The notes beneath the pieces are model-generated. The model was not told the DNA's origin and did no database searches. It saw only the letters and a list, made by a program, of their open reading frames with translations. DNA of 64,000 bases from Syntrophopropionicum sp964397525 (GTDB taxonomy: Bacteria > Bacillota > Desulfotomaculia > Desulfotomaculales > Pelotomaculaceae). Every line of letters begins with the position of its first letter. Positions within the stretch are counted from its first letter, which is position 1. Location of the stretch: NCBI GenBank assembly GCA_964397525.1, contig CAYNIY010000002.1, forward strand, positions 36,097-100,096. The letters are read 5' to 3'. Made by a program: the position numbers and the translations under genes. This document shows, one piece after another, positions 31,684 to 39,925 of the stretch.

Positions 31684-32157
31684 TTACTTTTCTTTTGAAA
31701 ATTTAGACCTCATAATCTCCCAAAATGATGTTTCGAAATTTTTAGTTGAAAGGTAGGCAGGTGTTATTGCCAGCCCCAGCCAGGCAATCTGAATCAAGCT
31801 AACCGGAGCTATTGCGATTAAAAAAAGTATTGAACCTATCATGCCTGCTTTCACAAATTTACCTTTGTAAAGCATTAGCAAACCAATAGTAATTTCATAT
31901 CCTATAAGGAGTAAACCAAATACTACAGGATTAAGTGAAATAATATTTGTGCCCAGTTCACGATATATGGATAATAATGCACCTTGACTGTATTCAACGT
32001 ACGATTGAGGATTAAATAGTGTAAATGTGCCATTTACTCCAATAGCCATAACCAAGAAAAATATGCCCAAAATAATTCTCCCAGTATTAGGCTTTCTTAA
32101 ACTAATACCAATCATAATAAGAGACAATAATATTCCAGTTATTATAGGAGCTAACAT
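31684..32157 (-). CDS. Unknown multi-pass membrane protein
   Basis: This 157-residue protein has four or five hydrophobic helices and no recognisable motif. It begins MLAPIITGILLSLIMIG. ATG at 32157 is chosen because AGGAGG lies 6 bases upstream; an ATG at 32172 precedes that site. The coding sequence is clearly AT-richer than its neighbours (many AAT, ATA, TTA codons), which could mean recent transfer. Nothing suggests a function. Confidence 0.6.
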   Translation of the reverse strand: MLAPIITGILLSLIMIGISLRKPNTGRIILGIFFLVMAIGVNGTFTLFNPQSYVEYSQGALLSIYRELGTNIISLNPVVFGLLLIGYEITIGLLMLYKGKFVKAGMIGSILFLIAIAPVSLIQIAWLGLAITPAYLSTKNFETSFWEIMRSKFSKEK

Positions 32158-32217
32158 ATTATTCCTCCTCATAAAATCGGACTGTTATCGTTCCAATTAC
32201 CAGAGTGCTGCAGTGCA

Positions 32218-32245
32218 GAAGCAAAAAGAACGTCCCCTTGCTTCC
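32218..32245. repeat. Dispersed repeat A copy (degenerate)
   Basis: GAAGC, AAAAAGAACGTCCCC, TTGCTTCC. A decayed copy with one core base missing compared with the others. Confidence 0.6.
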
Positions 32246-32254
32246 AATGGCTGT

Positions 32255-33415
32255 CTATTTAAACAGCAACCTGCCCAGCCAGGGCCGGTTGATTTTCACT
32301 GCTTTCTGCGGGCATAGTTCCTGGCAGCAAAAACAGCGGATGCACCTGTCCAGGTCAGGGACGGGAATTTTATTATCGATGCTGATTGCCCCGGCAGGAC
32401 AGATCCGGGCGCATTCACCACAGCTTATACATGTGTCCCGGTCAAAGACGGGGTGCGGGCGAAGCCGCTTGTTGAGTGCGCTGATCAGCCATACCGGCAG
32501 CCTGCCGCGTGAATTGGCCTTTAAAAGATCAAAATCTATCGCTTTAGGCGGCATGCGGAAACGCAGCCTGGGCAGGGAAACCGGATCCCCCAGCAGGCGG
32601 ACCTCATTAATATCCCCGCTGATATAGCCCCTCTTAATTGATACTGCAATGGTGGGCACATCTTCAGGTTTGATTCCCACCAGGGCCGCGGCGACCAGGT
32701 CCAGGGTGAAAGGACAGGTGCACGCCAGCAGCAGGCCAATGTGCACCGGCTCTCCGCCGGAAGGCCCCTCCCCTTCCATGCCAACGACCGCGTCCATAAT
32801 GTGCAGGCGCGGCGATACGGTCCTGGCGACGTCAACCAGCATCGCTGAAAACTCCTCCGCACCGGGCATCCTGAAATGGTATTCCATTTTTTTCAGGCCG
32901 GGGATGACACCGAACAGGTTCTTTACCGCTCCGGTCATCCTGGTTAAGCCATGTGTCTTCAGCTTGCTTATGGAAACTACCCCGTCTGCCTGCGCTATCT
33001 CTTCCAGGACAGTGATCCCGGCCAGGATACCGCCCGATGGGACTTTGAGTGCAGTTTCCGTTATATTAAAATTAAGGACGGCCCCGCTTCGTGCAGCCGC
33101 TTCTGTTAAGCCGCAGCCCTTGTAAACCCACTGCAAAACCTGCGGGTTAAGCGGTCCGCCCGGGCTGTCCGCCAGGACGACTCTGGCGCCCGCCTTGATG
33201 ATTGAACAGGCCGCGGCTTCAAGCACTGCGGGGTGGGTAGTAACCGCCTCATCCGGACTCTTCCTTATTAATAAATTTGGCTTGATCACAATTTTTTCGC
33301 CGGGCTTGACAAAAGCATCCCATCCGCCCAGAAGCTGGACCAGCCGGTTGAGGGTGTCCTGTACAGTTTCCGGATCGTAGCCGGCGCACTCGACTATGGC
33401 AACATCTTTTTCCAG
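32255..33415 (-). CDS. DUF362-domain iron-sulfur protein with likely CTG start
   Basis: The product is about 386 residues. The N-terminal DUF362 domain includes VIKPNLL and KLKTHGLTRMTGAVKNLFG. A C-terminal ferredoxin domain has two 4Fe-4S motifs: CISCGECARICP and CIRCFCCQELCP. The first ATG/GTG in frame is GTG at 33289, but clear DUF362 sequence (VAIVECAGYDPETV, GGWDAFVKPGEKI) is encoded upstream in the same frame. The only plausible start there is CTG at 33415, with GAGGGGG spaced 7 bases away. A one-base frameshift next to an out-of-frame ATG is the alternative. Function is unknown, probably redox-related. Confidence 0.82.
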   Translation of the reverse strand: MEKDVAIVECAGYDPETVQDTLNRLVQLLGGWDAFVKPGEKIVIKPNLLIRKSPDEAVTTHPAVLEAAACSIIKAGARVVLADSPGGPLNPQVLQWVYKGCGLTEAAARSGAVLNFNITETALKVPSGGILAGITVLEEIAQADGVVSISKLKTHGLTRMTGAVKNLFGVIPGLKKMEYHFRMPGAEEFSAMLVDVARTVSPRLHIMDAVVGMEGEGPSGGEPVHIGLLLACTCPFTLDLVAAALVGIKPEDVPTIAVSIKRGYISGDINEVRLLGDPVSLPRLRFRMPPKAIDFDLLKANSRGRLPVWLISALNKRLRPHPVFDRDTCISCGECARICPAGAISIDNKIPVPDLDRCIRCFCCQELCPQKAVKINRPWLGRLLFK

Positions 33416-33465
33416 TTTGCATCCCCCTCAAGCTGACAGCATTCTCGTTTACTCTCAGGCATCAG

Positions 33466-33494
33466 GGAAGCAGAAGAACCGTCCCCGTGCTTCC
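33466..33494. repeat. Dispersed repeat A copy
   Basis: GGAAGCAG, AAGAACCGTCCCC, GTGCTTCC. Its right end abuts the stop codon of yjbQ, so it sits exactly at the 3' end of a gene. Confidence 0.75.
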
Positions 33495-33908
33495 CTACTC
33501 ACCCATGACCTTGATGATCACTCTTTTATTCCTCTGGCCGTCAAACTCGGCATAGTATACCTGCTGCCAGGGTCCAAAATCCAATTTTCCTTCAGTAACG
33601 GGGATAATAACCTGGTGGTGGACAAGCATGCTTTTCAAATGAGCATCGCCGTTATCCTCGCCTGTCTGGTGATGGTGATAGGGCTTGCCGCTGGGCGCCA
33701 GTTTCTCCAGCATCTCATCTATATCCCGGATAATACCCTGTTCATCGTCATTGACATATATGCCGGCAGTAATATGCATGGCTGATACCAGGACCATGCC
33801 TTCCTGAATGCCGCTCTCATGCACAGCTTTTTCCACTTCACCGGTCACATTGATATACTCGCGTCGTTTACCTGTGTTAAACCAGAGGTATTTGGTCAGA
33901 GCTTTCAC
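33495..33908 (-). CDS. yjbQ: YjbQ/UPF0047 family protein
   Basis: This 137-residue protein has the UPF0047 motif set: VLVSAMHITAGIYVNDDE, with the conserved His and Thr, then KPYHHHQTGEDNGDAHLKS and GPWQQVYYAEFDG. Members are annotated as secondary thiamine-phosphate synthase because they can weakly complement thiE; the physiological role is unclear. The start is GTG at 33908, with AAGGGTGG eleven bases upstream. The thiamine operon is 19 kb away, so linkage does not support the thiamine role. Confidence 0.88.
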   Translation of the reverse strand: MKALTKYLWFNTGKRREYINVTGEVEKAVHESGIQEGMVLVSAMHITAGIYVNDDEQGIIRDIDEMLEKLAPSGKPYHHHQTGEDNGDAHLKSMLVHHQVIIPVTEGKLDFGPWQQVYYAEFDGQRNKRVIIKVMGE

Positions 33909-33981
33909 TTTTTATGTCGCCACCCTTAATTAATATCTACATATATCAATAGTATCAAATATATGCCCTGAATACCATAAA

Positions 33982-34005
33982 GACCCGGCTGATATCAGCC
34001 GGGTC
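33982..34005. terminator. Perfect palindromic hairpin after cysK
   Basis: A 24-base perfect palindrome, GACCCGGCTGAT plus its complement, able to form a hairpin. It lies between the cysK 3' end and the yjbQ start. T-tracts are weak (TCTTTA on the minus strand), so it may be a terminator or a protein-binding site. Confidence 0.55.
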
Positions 34006-34048
34006 CTGCTTAAAAAATAGTTCAGCAAATTCATCAAACAAATCTATT

Positions 34049-34072
34049 GTGCGACTGAAGTCGCACCTACAG
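34049..34072. repeat. Dispersed repeat D copy
   Basis: TGTGCGACTGAAGTCGCAC followed by CTACA, related to the GCGGCTTCAGCCGC units at 2639 and 49984. Confidence 0.65.
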
Positions 34073-34119
34073 TTCAATAATTCACACATTCAAGTCATGT
34101 CCATTATCTGAAACCATGT

Positions 34120-35028
34120 CTAGGGCTGGCATTTGGCGCAGATTGACCGGAAAAGAGTAGTGCTTAAATAGCGGTCGCCGCGGTCGGGCAGAATAGCTAC
34201 AATGATTCCGGAATCCATCTTTTGGGCCTCACGCAGGGCCGCAGCCACCGCCGCTCCGCTGGACATGCCGACAAAGATTCCTTCTGTTGTAGCCAGCAGC
34301 CGGGCCGTATCAAAAGCTTCATCATCCTCGATGTTTACCTTTTCATCCATCTGTGCGGGGTTGTAAATCTTCGGCACTATGGCTTCTTCCATGTTTTTTA
34401 GTCCCTGGATGGCATGCCCCCTGAAAGGCTCAACGCCGATAATTTTTATCCCAGGTTTTTTTTCTTTGAGATACCTTCCTGTCCCCATCAGCGTTCCGGT
34501 CGTGCCCATACCAGCGATAAACACGTCGATTTTCCCTTCCGTCTGCGCGAAGATCTCGGGCCCCGTGGTCTCGTAATGGGAGAGGGAATTGTTTTCATTC
34601 GTAAATTGGTCGGGCATATAATATTTATCCGGTTCTTCTGCGAGCATCTTGTGTGCCAGTCTGATCGCGCCATCAGTGCCTTCGCAAGCTGGGGTAAGCA
34701 CTGCTTCCGCACCGTATGCTTCAAGAATGCGGCTCCTCTCCACACTGACGCAGCCAGGCATGATCAGTTTAACCCGGTACCCTTTGGCAGCCCCGATCAT
34801 GGCAATGGCAATGCCGGTATTGCCGGATGTCGGTTCAAGGATAATCTTGTCTTTGGTCAGCTCTCCTGATTCAATAGCCTTCTTAATCATATAATACGCT
34901 GGGCGATCTTTGATCGAACCGCCAGGATTGCTGCCTTCCAGCTTTCCGAAAATCCTTGCCTTGTGCCCGTTGGGCAGGTTCTTTAACTCAACAAGCGGCG
35001 TGTTGCCGATAGCAGAAAAAATATCCAA
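34120..35028 (-). CDS. cysK: Cysteine synthase (O-acetylserine sulfhydrylase)
   Basis: This 302-residue PLP enzyme makes cysteine from O-acetylserine and sulfide. NPGGSIKDRPAYYMI carries the PLP Lys. TSGNTGIA is the substrate Asn loop. GMGTTGTLMGTGRYLKE binds the PLP phosphate, and GMSSGAAVAAALR supplies the pyridine-N Ser. TTG at 35028 is chosen because GGAGGG lies 5 bases upstream; the upstream in-frame TTG at 35058 lacks one. The C-terminus ends in CAKC, which is not usual for CysK and could be regulatory. A related cystathionine synthase activity cannot be excluded. Confidence 0.9.
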   Translation of the reverse strand: MDIFSAIGNTPLVELKNLPNGHKARIFGKLEGSNPGGSIKDRPAYYMIKKAIESGELTKDKIILEPTSGNTGIAIAMIGAAKGYRVKLIMPGCVSVERSRILEAYGAEAVLTPACEGTDGAIRLAHKMLAEEPDKYYMPDQFTNENNSLSHYETTGPEIFAQTEGKIDVFIAGMGTTGTLMGTGRYLKEKKPGIKIIGVEPFRGHAIQGLKNMEEAIVPKIYNPAQMDEKVNIEDDEAFDTARLLATTEGIFVGMSSGAAVAAALREAQKMDSGIIVAILPDRGDRYLSTTLFRSICAKCQP

Positions 35029-35108
35029 ATTATTCCCTCCATTTACTCGGTCAGTCAAATGTTCCTTGCAGCTTCACATAAAGTTAATCGGTAATATATT
35101 AAGTTTAT

Positions 35109-35900
35109 TTAGGATCCTTTAAATTCAGGCTCGCGCTTTGTCAGAAAGGCGGCCAGTCCTTCCTGGTAATCTTCACTATAAGAGGCCTCAAGTACACCCA
35201 GCCGCTCTGCCTCCAACTGGCGCTCCAACAGTGTCAGCAGTGCTTGGTTTAAATTTGCCTTGGCAATCGCAAATGAACGGGTAGCGCCAGCGGCCAGTTT
35301 TTCCGACCAGAAGCGTGTCGCTTCTTCAATCTCCTCAGGAGCCACTACCCTGTGGACCAGATTCATAGCCAGAGCCTGCTGGGCATCGTATACAGGATCG
35401 AGAAAGATCATCTCGCTTGCCCTGGCAAAACCCGCCAGCAGGCCGACCCAGAGGCTCCAGCCGGCGTCTGGCGCCAGGCCGAGGCTGGTATAAGCCTGTT
35501 TGAATTTAGCCTTGCTGGAACAGAGGCGCAGATCACAGGCCAGCGCCAGTGACATTCCCGCACCGCCCACAGATCCGTTTATTACAGCCAATACCGGTTT
35601 TGGCATCTGTCTGATCGACAGGATTATCCGGTTCACCGGCTCCAACACACGGCGGACAGGTTCGCCGGGATCCGAAAGTGCAAACTGCTCAAAATATTTG
35701 ATATCTCCTCCGGAACAAAAAACCTTGCCGCAGCCGGTCAGCACAACAACCCTTATTTCCTGATCCGCACGGCACATCTCAAGAGCGGTACACAATTCGT
35801 TGGATATGTTCAGATCTAAAGCATTGAAACTGGCAGGCCGGTTCAAGGTGATGGTCGCTGCAGAGCCGTCTTTACAAAATATGATATCTTTGAAAGACAT
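35109..35900 (-). CDS. Enoyl-CoA hydratase/isomerase-family protein, PaaG-like
   Basis: This 263-residue crotonase-fold protein has VFCSGGDIKYF and NGSVGGAGMSLALACDL, which form the CoA oxyanion hole. The Glu usually found in the GGGCEL position is replaced by Ser, and the second catalytic Glu position by Ala. LGLAPDAGWS provides an Asp in the place used by PaaG-type isomerases. I therefore expect an isomerase rather than a standard hydratase. GAGGGGAG precedes the ATG. The gene is not in a fatty-acid or aromatic operon here, so the substrate is unknown. Confidence 0.85.
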   Translation of the reverse strand: MSFKDIIFCKDGSAATITLNRPASFNALDLNISNELCTALEMCRADQEIRVVVLTGCGKVFCSGGDIKYFEQFALSDPGEPVRRVLEPVNRIILSIRQMPKPVLAVINGSVGGAGMSLALACDLRLCSSKAKFKQAYTSLGLAPDAGWSLWVGLLAGFARASEMIFLDPVYDAQQALAMNLVHRVVAPEEIEEATRFWSEKLAAGATRSFAIAKANLNQALLTLLERQLEAERLGVLEASYSEDYQEGLAAFLTKREPEFKGS

Positions 35901-35983
35901 AAAACCACTCCCCTCATAATATGGCGATTCCTGTTATTATTCGATAGTCATTACTTTTTTCCCGCTTGTAAATATTATTTATA

Positions 35984-37360
35984 TTAAATTAAATGCATAG
36001 GCCCTGACTGATCCTGCATGGCTATGGCAGCGGCTATTGCTGCCCCGATACCAGAACCGTCCTTAATAAACCTAACTGTCACCTGTCCTGCTCTATCTGT
36101 TAATGCTTCATCCAGGGCTGTCCTCAAGCTTTGGGCATAGCCGGCCATTTTTTCATATAGTGAACCATCAATAGCTATAGTATGAAGGTTTGTCAACAGC
36201 GGGTCAAGGTGCTGCAGAATTCCAATATATGTTGCGGCTGCCAGCCTGGCTGACCTTGCTGACAATAATGAAGCAATTATCTTCAAGGCGCCGAGTTCCT
36301 TGAGCGGCGGATCCTGAACACCCGCAGCTTCAATTAACCAGGCTGCAGTTCTAATCAGGCCGTTGGTATTATCGCTGATCATAGCAGACATATGCTCAGG
36401 ATTCAAGGTAAACGGGTTAAAGGGAAATCCTGTCATATTGCCGGCCCTGCCCTGAAGCAGAAGTCCCTTCTGTACCAGATCAAGGACAACCAGCCGCATC
36501 AGCTCACCCAGGTACCGACCTGACACCCTTTTTTCCAGCATCTGTTCACCGGGCTTTTCGCTGCTGCTATCCAGCTGCCGGTCGTAAAAAGTAGCCGGTA
36601 GCCCGTCGAAGCTGCCTGATTCAATGTTAATGATCATCGGCCCCTGTCCCTGCGGCGGCAGCGGCTCCAGGTAACTGGTGTTATGCCCTGTGCCGCAGAT
36701 AGAACCGATGTCGGCATGTGGATCGCCGTAAGCAGCCGCCAGCAGTGTGGCGACAGTATCGTTGGTGACAGCAACAGGCCTGACACCATGCAGGCCGTGC
36801 TTATTCAAGGCCTCTTTCAGTAGTTCGTTCACGTCTCTGCCCTCAGCCAGCCTTGTTTTGAACTCCTTTGTCCAGCCGATCAGCACCGCCTTGTTCAGGG
36901 CATACATTTTAGTCGGAAAAGAAAAGGTATGGCCCAGGAAAATAGTTTCTCCGGGAGAAACAAAATTTGCTATCTGTTCAGCCAGAAAACAAAAAAGTCC
37001 CCGCCCGGTCGCGGCTGCCGAGGTATAATCGTAGCTGCCGCCGGGATCTTTTAAAGGCACTGATTTCCTCTTGATAATTGTGATTTTACCGTTCCCCTGC
37101 AGGCTGACTAAAGAAACCCTGACATTTGTGCCCCCGAAATCAACTGATAAAAATTCCCCGCTTTCTCCGCCACCGGGGACATCTAAAAACGAAGGCAACA
37201 TTTTCAGCGGCCCCTTCTGCCCGGCAAGGCTTTGATGCATGTCATCATGAAATTTTTCAGCGATCACCAGCATCTCCGGCACCGTTATGCTGAAACAATC
37301 GCGCAGGGTCTGCAGCGCTTGGTTTAAGTTATCATCTTTTTGTATTAAACTCTCTGACAT
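35984..37360 (-). CDS. Eukaryotic-type hexokinase
   Basis: This protein of about 458 residues has the two-domain hexokinase fold of the Pfam Hexokinase_1/Hexokinase_2 type, not the ROK-type bacterial glucokinase. SVDFGGTNVRVSLV is the phosphate-1 loop. FSFPTKMYALNKAVLIGWTK contains the sugar-binding hexokinase signature. TNDTVATLLAAAY carries the catalytic Asp, and GTGHNTSYLE the second phosphate loop. It phosphorylates glucose or another hexose with ATP. ATG at 37360 is the best of three close starts (37393, 37372, 37360), though none has a strong binding site. Confidence 0.88.
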   Translation of the reverse strand: MSESLIQKDDNLNQALQTLRDCFSITVPEMLVIAEKFHDDMHQSLAGQKGPLKMLPSFLDVPGGGESGEFLSVDFGGTNVRVSLVSLQGNGKITIIKRKSVPLKDPGGSYDYTSAAATGRGLFCFLAEQIANFVSPGETIFLGHTFSFPTKMYALNKAVLIGWTKEFKTRLAEGRDVNELLKEALNKHGLHGVRPVAVTNDTVATLLAAAYGDPHADIGSICGTGHNTSYLEPLPPQGQGPMIINIESGSFDGLPATFYDRQLDSSSEKPGEQMLEKRVSGRYLGELMRLVVLDLVQKGLLLQGRAGNMTGFPFNPFTLNPEHMSAMISDNTNGLIRTAAWLIEAAGVQDPPLKELGALKIIASLLSARSARLAAATYIGILQHLDPLLTNLHTIAIDGSLYEKMAGYAQSLRTALDEALTDRAGQVTVRFIKDGSGIGAAIAAAIAMQDQSGPMHLI

Positions 37361-37440
37361 CTCAATTCCCATCTCTTGATATATACCACTCAATCAATGT
37401 TAACATATTTATCCGGTGAATAACAATTTTGCAGGCAGAT

Positions 37441-37479
37441 AAAAATACCCACACTTCCTTGTTTAGAGGATGCGCGGGT
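37441..37479 (-). terminator. Terminator after the second deacetylase gene
   Basis: On the minus strand ACCCGCGCATCC pairs with GGAAGTGTGGGT (two G-U pairs, one mismatch), with a 9-base loop, followed by ATTTTTA. It follows the stop of the HDAC-family gene. Confidence 0.65.
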
Positions 37480-37511
37480 TAAAACAGCTTTGTTTTATTG
37501 TTTTATAACAG

Positions 37512-38270
37512 CTAATTAAGCTTGTGATTTTTATAGTCGAGACCCTTGAGCATTGCTTTAACATTTTCCGGCAGCACCTGCGGGTTGTATCCCCCTTCAA
37601 GCACCGCAAAATAACGACCGCCGCAATGATCACAGGCATAGCTGGCGATCATTTTCCCGATTTCAGTAAAGTCCTCTGTTTTCAGCGTCTTTCCCCAGTC
37701 CTCGATATGGCGGTCAAATCCTGCGGAAAGGGCGACCAGGTCACAGTCCCTATTGTCTTCCAGGCACTGTTCCAGGCCTTCCCTGCTGTCAAGATGGTAG
37801 TAAACAACTTCAGGCACCTGCGCAAAAATATTTCTGGTCCCGTCACCGAGGTGGAGATCAATATCAATAATCAGGACCTTGCTGACCAAATTTTCACTGC
37901 GTAATTTTTCCACGGCTATCGCCACATTATTAAACCAGCAGTAACCCCAGCAATAATCCCTGCTGGCATGATGTCCCGGCGGCCGGATCAGGGCAAATGC
38001 GGGTTCGCCGCCAGCGGCCAGTTCTGCCGCTTTGATCGCCCCACCGACAGATAGAACGGCAATCTCATACAGCAGATCACCCTGGCTCCTGACATGATCC
38101 AACTGTCCCTGGCCGTGGATCAACAGCAGGTCGCTTTGTTTGGCAGGCAGAGGTTCCACTATCTGGTATGAATCCTCAAGTCCTTCGACAACACCTTCCA
38201 ACCTGCCTTCCCTGGCCGCGGGATCACGATCATAAACCTCATTAAACTTCTCATGAAAAATTATTTTCAT
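37512..38270 (-). CDS. Histone deacetylase-family amidohydrolase (copy 2)
   Basis: This 252-residue protein is a close paralogue of the protein at 677-1429. It shares RPPGHHASRD, IDIDLHLGDGT, SAGFDRHIEDWG, LEGGYNPQVL and the C-terminal NVKAMLKG, so all zinc ligands and the catalytic residues are retained. ATG at 38270 is preceded by GGAGGTTGGC. It is an unusually compact member of the family. Substrate unknown: acetylated protein, polyamine or a small amide are all possible. The divergence from copy 1 is spread along the chain. Confidence 0.9.
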   Translation of the reverse strand: MKIIFHEKFNEVYDRDPAAREGRLEGVVEGLEDSYQIVEPLPAKQSDLLLIHGQGQLDHVRSQGDLLYEIAVLSVGGAIKAAELAAGGEPAFALIRPPGHHASRDYCWGYCWFNNVAIAVEKLRSENLVSKVLIIDIDLHLGDGTRNIFAQVPEVVYYHLDSREGLEQCLEDNRDCDLVALSAGFDRHIEDWGKTLKTEDFTEIGKMIASYACDHCGGRYFAVLEGGYNPQVLPENVKAMLKGLDYKNHKLN

Positions 38271-38435
38271 GCCAACCTCCATGATGAAGATCGAAATATG
38301 TCGAATTATGCAATAATTATATCATAAAATATACTGTATACAATAGAACAGTAAAAAAATAAATAGTTTTCACCCTGGTTAAAAAACACAATGCTGAATC
38401 CGTAATGTTGAAACCACTTGCAAACGATCTTTCTA

Positions 38436-39296
38436 TTAGTGAATGGCTTTCTTTTTAAATCTACCGCCCATTACTTCGTGGACGTGACTGATGGTGATAA
38501 AGGCATTTTCATCTATTTCATCAACGATGGCTTTGAGTTTGGCAATTTCCAGACGCGTTACAACCGAATACAAGACGCTTTTTGCTTCACCGGTATACCC
38601 GCCTCTCCCCTCAAGAAAGGTAACACCCCTGCCCAAGCGAACCATTAACATTTCAGCAATCTGGTCTGGTTTTTCAGAAACGATCATCACCGCCTTTGAT
38701 TCGTCCAAGCCTTCCACGGTGATATCAATTACTTTGAAGGCGATGAAATAAGCGAGCAGGGAATACATCGCTCTATCCCAGCCAAAAAACAAACCGGCGC
38801 TGCTCAAAATAAAAACGTTAAAAAACATTATGATTTCGCCAATTGAAAAGCATGTACGCTTATCCAAAATGATGGCCACGATCTCAGTGCCGTCCAGGGA
38901 GCCCCCGTAACGAATAATCAGGCCCACACCAATTCCCAGGATTATCCCGCCAAAAACAGCCGCCAGCAAAACATCATGAGTCAGTTCGGGCATCGGCTCA
39001 AGAATTGTTACGCCAATGGATAGGACCGTTACCGAGAACAATGTCGACAAAACAAAAGTTTTCCCTATCTGTTTGTACCCGATAAAAAGAAAAGGCAGGT
39101 TAAGAAAGAATATAAAAGCTCCCAGAGGAAGTTTGGTCAGAATGCTGGAAATTATTGATATGCCTACAATTCCCCCGTCGATGATATTGTTGGGCACCAT
39201 AAATATTTCCAGTGCAACCGATGCCAGGACAGCGCCTATCGTCAGGGCAAAATACTTTTTAAAGAATCTGAAAACAGCGTTTCTTTTCTTTGGCAT
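38436..39296 (-). CDS. YitT-family membrane protein (copy 1)
   Basis: This 286-residue protein has about five membrane helices (DUF161 region: GGIVGISIISSIL, GVGLIIRYGGSLDGTEIVA) followed by a cytoplasmic DUF2179 domain (VTFLEGRGGYTGEAKSVLY). The family is widespread in Firmicutes; its function is unknown, with transport suspected. A paralogue lies at 60696-61595. The gene is followed by the second HDAC gene after about 165 bases with no obvious terminator. Confidence 0.88.
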   Translation of the reverse strand: MPKKRNAVFRFFKKYFALTIGAVLASVALEIFMVPNNIIDGGIVGISIISSILTKLPLGAFIFFLNLPFLFIGYKQIGKTFVLSTLFSVTVLSIGVTILEPMPELTHDVLLAAVFGGIILGIGVGLIIRYGGSLDGTEIVAIILDKRTCFSIGEIIMFFNVFILSSAGLFFGWDRAMYSLLAYFIAFKVIDITVEGLDESKAVMIVSEKPDQIAEMLMVRLGRGVTFLEGRGGYTGEAKSVLYSVVTRLEIAKLKAIVDEIDENAFITISHVHEVMGGRFKKKAIH

Positions 39297-39543
39297 GGAT
39301 CGATCTCCTTTTTTTTATTATAACACATCATGTTAACACTACATTCAATCAGAGGCCTGAACAATTTTCCTTTGAAATGTGTAATTTAATGCAAAAAAGC
39401 TAAATTTACTGTAAAAGTATCCGATATTATATAAACAGATGCTTTTTTATTGTATTTTCATTTATTTGGAAATAATATAAAGGAGTAAAACTAAAAACAA
39501 CGAAAATAAGATTTTAAAATGCAGATTTATAAGGGGGTTTATT
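39297..39543. other. Divergent intergenic region
   Basis: About 247 AT-rich bases between the yitT-type gene and a small plus-strand gene. It holds two promoters, not precisely located. No conserved RNA seen. Confidence 0.4.
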
Positions 39544-39861
39544 ATGCGGGGTTTTGGCAGGGAGCCTAAGAAGGATACTGAAATAGCCGCTGAGACTACT
39601 TTAATCAAAAACGACCCGTCACAGAGTGTAAAGAAGCATGCCTGTCCAATAGTATTTTTAACCGACAGGTATAAAATCGTTGGCAGCATTTATATTTCAG
39701 TCAACATCCGTCTCAACGACTTTTTGCTGTCTTCAAGTGATTTCATCCCGGTTACCGACGCAGTTATTTATGATATTGTCGATGGCAAAGAACTGTTCAA
39801 GGTCGAGTTCATCTCACTGAAGAGAGATATGGTTAATATTGCTATGGAAATTGACAGGTAA
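39544..39861 (+). CDS. Unknown 105-residue protein
   Basis: I cannot name a family. The N-terminal 30 residues are charged and probably flexible. A compact beta-rich part follows: ACPIVFLTDRYKIVGSIYISVNIRL split here as FLTDRYKIVGSIYIS, and FKVEFISLKRDMVNIAMEI. This pattern resembles small beta-barrel proteins of unknown function in Clostridia. AAGGGGG lies 6 bases before the ATG, and the terminator at 39878 follows closely, so it is a real monocistronic gene. Confidence 0.7.
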   Translation: MRGFGREPKKDTEIAAETTLIKNDPSQSVKKHACPIVFLTDRYKIVGSIYISVNIRLNDFLLSSSDFIPVTDAVIYDIVDGKELFKVEFISLKRDMVNIAMEIDR

Positions 39862-39877
39862 TTTGTACAGAAAGATA

Positions 39878-39911
39878 AACAACCCCACGGTGAATGTGGG
39901 GTTGTTTTTTT
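39878..39911 (+). terminator. Intrinsic terminator
   Basis: A perfect 11-base stem AACAACCCCAC/GTGGGGTTGTT with a 7-base loop, followed by TTTTTT. It ends the unknown gene and lies 15 bases before the convergent cyclophilin gene. Confidence 0.9.
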
Positions 39912-39925
39912 GTTCATATTGAGGT

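Noticed and set aside
33422..33431. ATG just before the DUF362 coding region
   Set aside because: It is out of frame with the DUF362 domain and lies directly against the GGGGG, too close for a normal start. It is kept only as a possible sign of a frameshift.
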